A DNA stretch of 64,000 bases from Taxillus chinensis. Taxonomy: Eukaryota; Streptophyta; Magnoliopsida; Santalales; Loranthaceae. The DNA lies in NCBI GenBank assembly GCA_023512835.1, contig CM042084.1, forward strand, positions 12,239,842-12,303,841. The letters are read 5' to 3'. Each line of letters opens with the position of its first letter. Position 1 is the stretch's first letter. The translations under genes and the position numbers were made by a program. The notes under the pieces were generated by a model. That model saw only the letters and a list, made by a program, of their open reading frames with translations. It made no database searches and was not told where the DNA came from. Of this stretch, positions 61,150 through 64,000 are shown in pieces.

Positions 61150-61750
61150 CATTATGTGGACGCGAGTAGATGCTGGGGCGAAGATCCGTATTGGGTTGAA
61201 TAACTTCGTAGAGTGATCTTTTATAGTAAGCTCGTAGAGGGAGTCTAACTATGTACTTATCAATGTCGAAGATATGGGTCGAAGACTCATAGATTACTGG
61301 GTCGAAGATCAGATGACTCGAAGGTGTCGAGTCGAAGATTATCAGGCCAGCAGGCTCGAAGCACCATGGAAGGTACATAAGGTCGCAGACTCGTAGATCC
61401 ACAGGGTCGAAGATTCGAAGACCGCAAGTGTAGAATAGCGTCTTGGAGACTCGAAGACTTGCATGCTCAAAGACTTGTTGGGTATCAAGTAGCAGTGTTG
61501 CAGAGTCGAAGTTCGCAGGGTCAAAGATTAGCCAAGGAAGAATAAGGTTGTAACTGACGTGAAACTGAAGACTCGTAGAATTCAAAGGCTCGTAGAGTGA
61601 GACGTCAGTTAAGCACTGATTCTAACCTAGCTTCGAAGCCAAAGAGCAAAAGAATTAGAAGATCAATTCTCAAGGTTCAAAGACTCAGACTCAAAGATTC
61701 GTAGGTAAAGACTCGAAGCAAAGCTACGGGGCACATACATCTACGAGGCT
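61150..61750 (+). repeat. Degenerate CGAAGACTCG repeats in the U3 part of the solo LTR
   Basis: GACTCGAAGA, GTCGAAGA and GACTCGTAGA words recur irregularly every 10-30 bases. They are the complement of the words in 2340-3245, as expected for opposite LTR orientation. Confidence 0.85.
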
Positions 61751-61942
61751 GTGGCTAGCTAGAGCAAAATGCACTGAAGGCCGTGTTTAAGTAAGTTATC
61801 ACTCGGTTGACACTCCTGAATACGCTAACTACTGGAAAACACGTGGATGTAATTCGAGACTAGCGAAACATGTTTTAACGCCAAAGATCAAAAAGTGAAA
61901 CATGTTTAACCCTAGCAGAAGGGTTTCCTATTGCGGCCGGCC

Positions 61943-61950
61943 TATAAAAG
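61943..61950 (+). promoter_or_regulatory. TATA box of the solo LTR
   Basis: TATAAAAG 832 bases into the LTR, after the repeat-rich U3 and before CAGAACACAAGG, which has a counterpart in the 1505-3283 LTR. Confidence 0.6.
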
Positions 61951-62623
61951 AAAAGGAGTATGCCTTACTTCAAAAATATGGCGTCAGAATATTGCAGAAC
62001 ACAAGGAACATATCTGAAGCGATACAAAAGAGACACAGAGTAGTTCGTTCAGGATATACAGAGAGAGAGGAAAATTGAAAGCAAGATAACAGTGAGTTCA
62101 TCTATTTTTTTTTCTTATACACTCGACGAACAGTGTGTAAGTTCGGTAAAAGAGTAGTTGAAGGTAAAGCAGTGCAAACAGTTGAATGCGCAGGAGTAGT
62201 TTACGCTAGATAGTTCTTCACAGTGAGTGAGTACTGGAATAATATTGTTTTGTATTTGCATTTATAGAGAAGAGAGAGTTAATCCTGTTGTAACAAGGGC
62301 TAGACCCTACTGTACTAGAAGTATATAGTGGATTAGACTCGGTGTAGGTTCATCCTCACCACCGTAGAGTAGATCACATTGATCGAACTACGTAACCGGT
62401 GTGTCTCTGTCTTTTTCTTTTCATACATACCTGCTATTAATTGATATTGCATGAGACACTAATATATCATCCAAAACACCAACTACCTCTGTAGAATACC
62501 TCTGATATCATACTACTCCAAAACTAAAAGGAAATAGTTTTAAGTATACAGATTCGCCCCCCTCTCGGTATACAAATCCGTATACCTAGGAGATCTAGCT
62601 TGGAACCTAGGAATATCAATAAA

Positions 62624-63360
62624 CAATAATATAATGGTTGTTTTAATGGTATTTTTAAAGTGTAAATTATGGGCCTAAATATTTGTACAATCACATTGTA
62701 TAAGTGTACTCCATATGTATAAGTAAACCCCTTGAATTGATATGTAAATATTTGGAAATTTCAAAAATATCATTTCGCTAAATTAAGTTACTGAGAGTTT
62801 CGATAGTTCATTGACTCAAAATATTGAGTCTTGATATCTTGCATATTAAGCAGAAGTTCAAATATTACAAGTTAGTTGCTTGATAAGTAAAGTAATCAAG
62901 ATGTTGAGTGCTTGAGATCTTATATATTGAACAATGAGACAAAATTCATATCTAGTAGGAGTTTAAATATTACAAGTTAGTTGCTCAATAAAGAATACAA
63001 TATTGAATAGAGTGCTCGACAATATGACATATTAAGAGAAAAGAGCAGTACAATACTAAGTATGTCTAGTGTTCATATATTACTAATTTCTCAAGAGGTT
63101 ATATTAGTTATTTCACTCTAGGATATTTTTTAAAACAAATATTTAGAAAAACTTATAATTTTTTGGAATGTCAATATCAATACCAATAATTTATATAATT
63201 ACTTTATAAAAAAATTAAAATTATGGAAAAGTTGCTTTTAAAAAGAAATACGTAGAATAGGCAATATGGATAATTCTTACCCCTAAAAATAAATAATTAA
63301 AAAAACAAACCTCAACCTCTTACCCAAATAAAGGAAATTTGTTTTTTGAAGTGTATCTAG
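62624..63360. other. Intergenic DNA with a local duplication
   Basis: A block TTYAAATATTACAAGTTAGTTGCT occurs near 62855 and 62962, about 107 bases apart, suggesting an old tandem duplication of roughly 62800-63010. No gene. Confidence 0.5.
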
Positions 63361-64000
63361 AGGTGGGCAACGAATACCCACACTAACTACCAAGCCTGCT
63401 ATTCGCTCTACCCCTGCTATGCGGGTGGGTTATCCCGCCTAGGCAAGAGTGGGTTGCGGTTTTTAAATTTAACATCCCGCCCAGGAGGGAACGAGGAGCA
63501 GTAATAGGTAATAGAGTACCCCGCCCTACCCCTGCCCCATCTAATTTTAATAATTTTATTTATAAATTTATAATATTAAAATATTATTATTTATGATTTT
63601 TGATATTTTTGAATAGTATTTATTATTGTAAAATTAAATCATTTTTGATAATTTCTTGGTTAAAATAAAGCTTGATAATCTATGCTATGATGTGACAAAA
63701 TAAATATATTTATTTAAATAAATATTATATTAGAATATCATTTTAAATATTATATTTATATTCTAATAATATTCTTCAATAATTATTTATTTAAAATAAT
63801 TTTTTAAATATTAAATTTGTGTTCAAATGTTATGTAAATATTATATTTATATTTTAGTTTTTTTTTTAAATTTGACTCTTCAAAATAATTCTTTTTTATT
63901 TTAATAATCTACTTTTTGAAATGTTATTTTTCAATATCTCCGTTTTAATTATTTATTAATTAAAATATTTTTTAATATATTTATTTATTCTAATATATAA
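63361..64000. mobile_element. Second copy of the 60474-type hAT MITE, running to or past the window end
   Basis: Starts AGGTGGGCAACGAATACCC, close to the reverse complement of the right end of 60474-61021 (AGGGGTGGGCAACGGATAC). It continues with GCGGG/CCCGCCTAGGC words and the same AATATTATTATTTATGATTT centre, so it is in opposite orientation. No matching right end or target duplication is seen before 64000; after about 63700 only AT-rich sequence follows. Confidence 0.6.

Larger units (their letters stand above)
61111..62618 (+). mobile_element. Solo LTR (1,508 bp), related to the one at 1505-3283
   Basis: Begins TGTTGTCCCC and ends GGAATATCA, with a perfect 5-bp target duplication ATAAA (61106-61110 and 62619-62623). 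The 5' part (61150-61750) is packed with CGAAGACTCG and CGTAGACTCG words. A TATA box (TATAAAAG) lies at 61943-61950, followed by a probable R/U5 region, and a C6 tract (62557-62562) sits close to the 3' end. Architecture and words mirror the minus-strand LTR at 1505-3283. No internal domains remain. Confidence 0.85.

Overview
This is an angiosperm nuclear genome window: AT-rich DNA, long introns, three protein-coding genes, and a large load of plant transposable elements in varying decay. Nothing bacterial or organellar is visible. The sequence does not fix the species. The sphingolipid desaturase, the WRKY gene and golgin exon 1 are GC-rich against AT-rich surroundings, which would suit a monocot or an early-diverging angiosperm, but that is only a hint.

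Three genes look intact or nearly so. (1) A single-exon sphingolipid long-chain-base delta-8 desaturase on the minus strand (10638-11993; cytochrome b5 domain plus three His boxes). (2) A golgin of the GC3/GC4 type with a GRAB domain on the plus strand (27778-38967). I rebuilt 15 exons from GT/AG borders and reading phase; exon 8 is one base short of keeping the frame. (3) A three-exon WRKY22-like group IIe transcription factor on the minus strand (57735-59006). They act in different processes (membrane sphingolipids, Golgi tethering, defence transcription) and show no functional grouping.

1-10600 is nested transposon debris: a decayed hAT transposase split by a solo LTR (1505-3283, perfect AAAAG target duplication), a CACTA end, two apparent captured gene fragments (one JmjC-like), a hAT MITE with a perfect 8-bp duplication, and G-rich islands. 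12.2-20 kb is mostly unannotatable AT-rich DNA with one more non-autonomous hAT element (14509-15299).

20.0-26.4 kb holds a decayed Copia fragment of 5.4 kb bounded by two apparently identical 324-bp direct repeats that are not its LTRs. It looks like a recent filler insertion made by break repair.

Two MITEs sit in golgin introns. Beyond that gene lie a complete TRIM element (41138-41681), a Gypsy-type solo LTR (43411-45368), a nested LTR/MITE cluster (49.7-56 kb) and an RTE-type LINE fragment (56.1-57 kb). After the WRKY gene come a hAT MITE (60474-61021), a second solo LTR related to the first (61111-62618, ATAAA duplication), and the start of another copy of the MITE family at 63.36 kb. 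No tRNA, rRNA or CRISPR array was seen.
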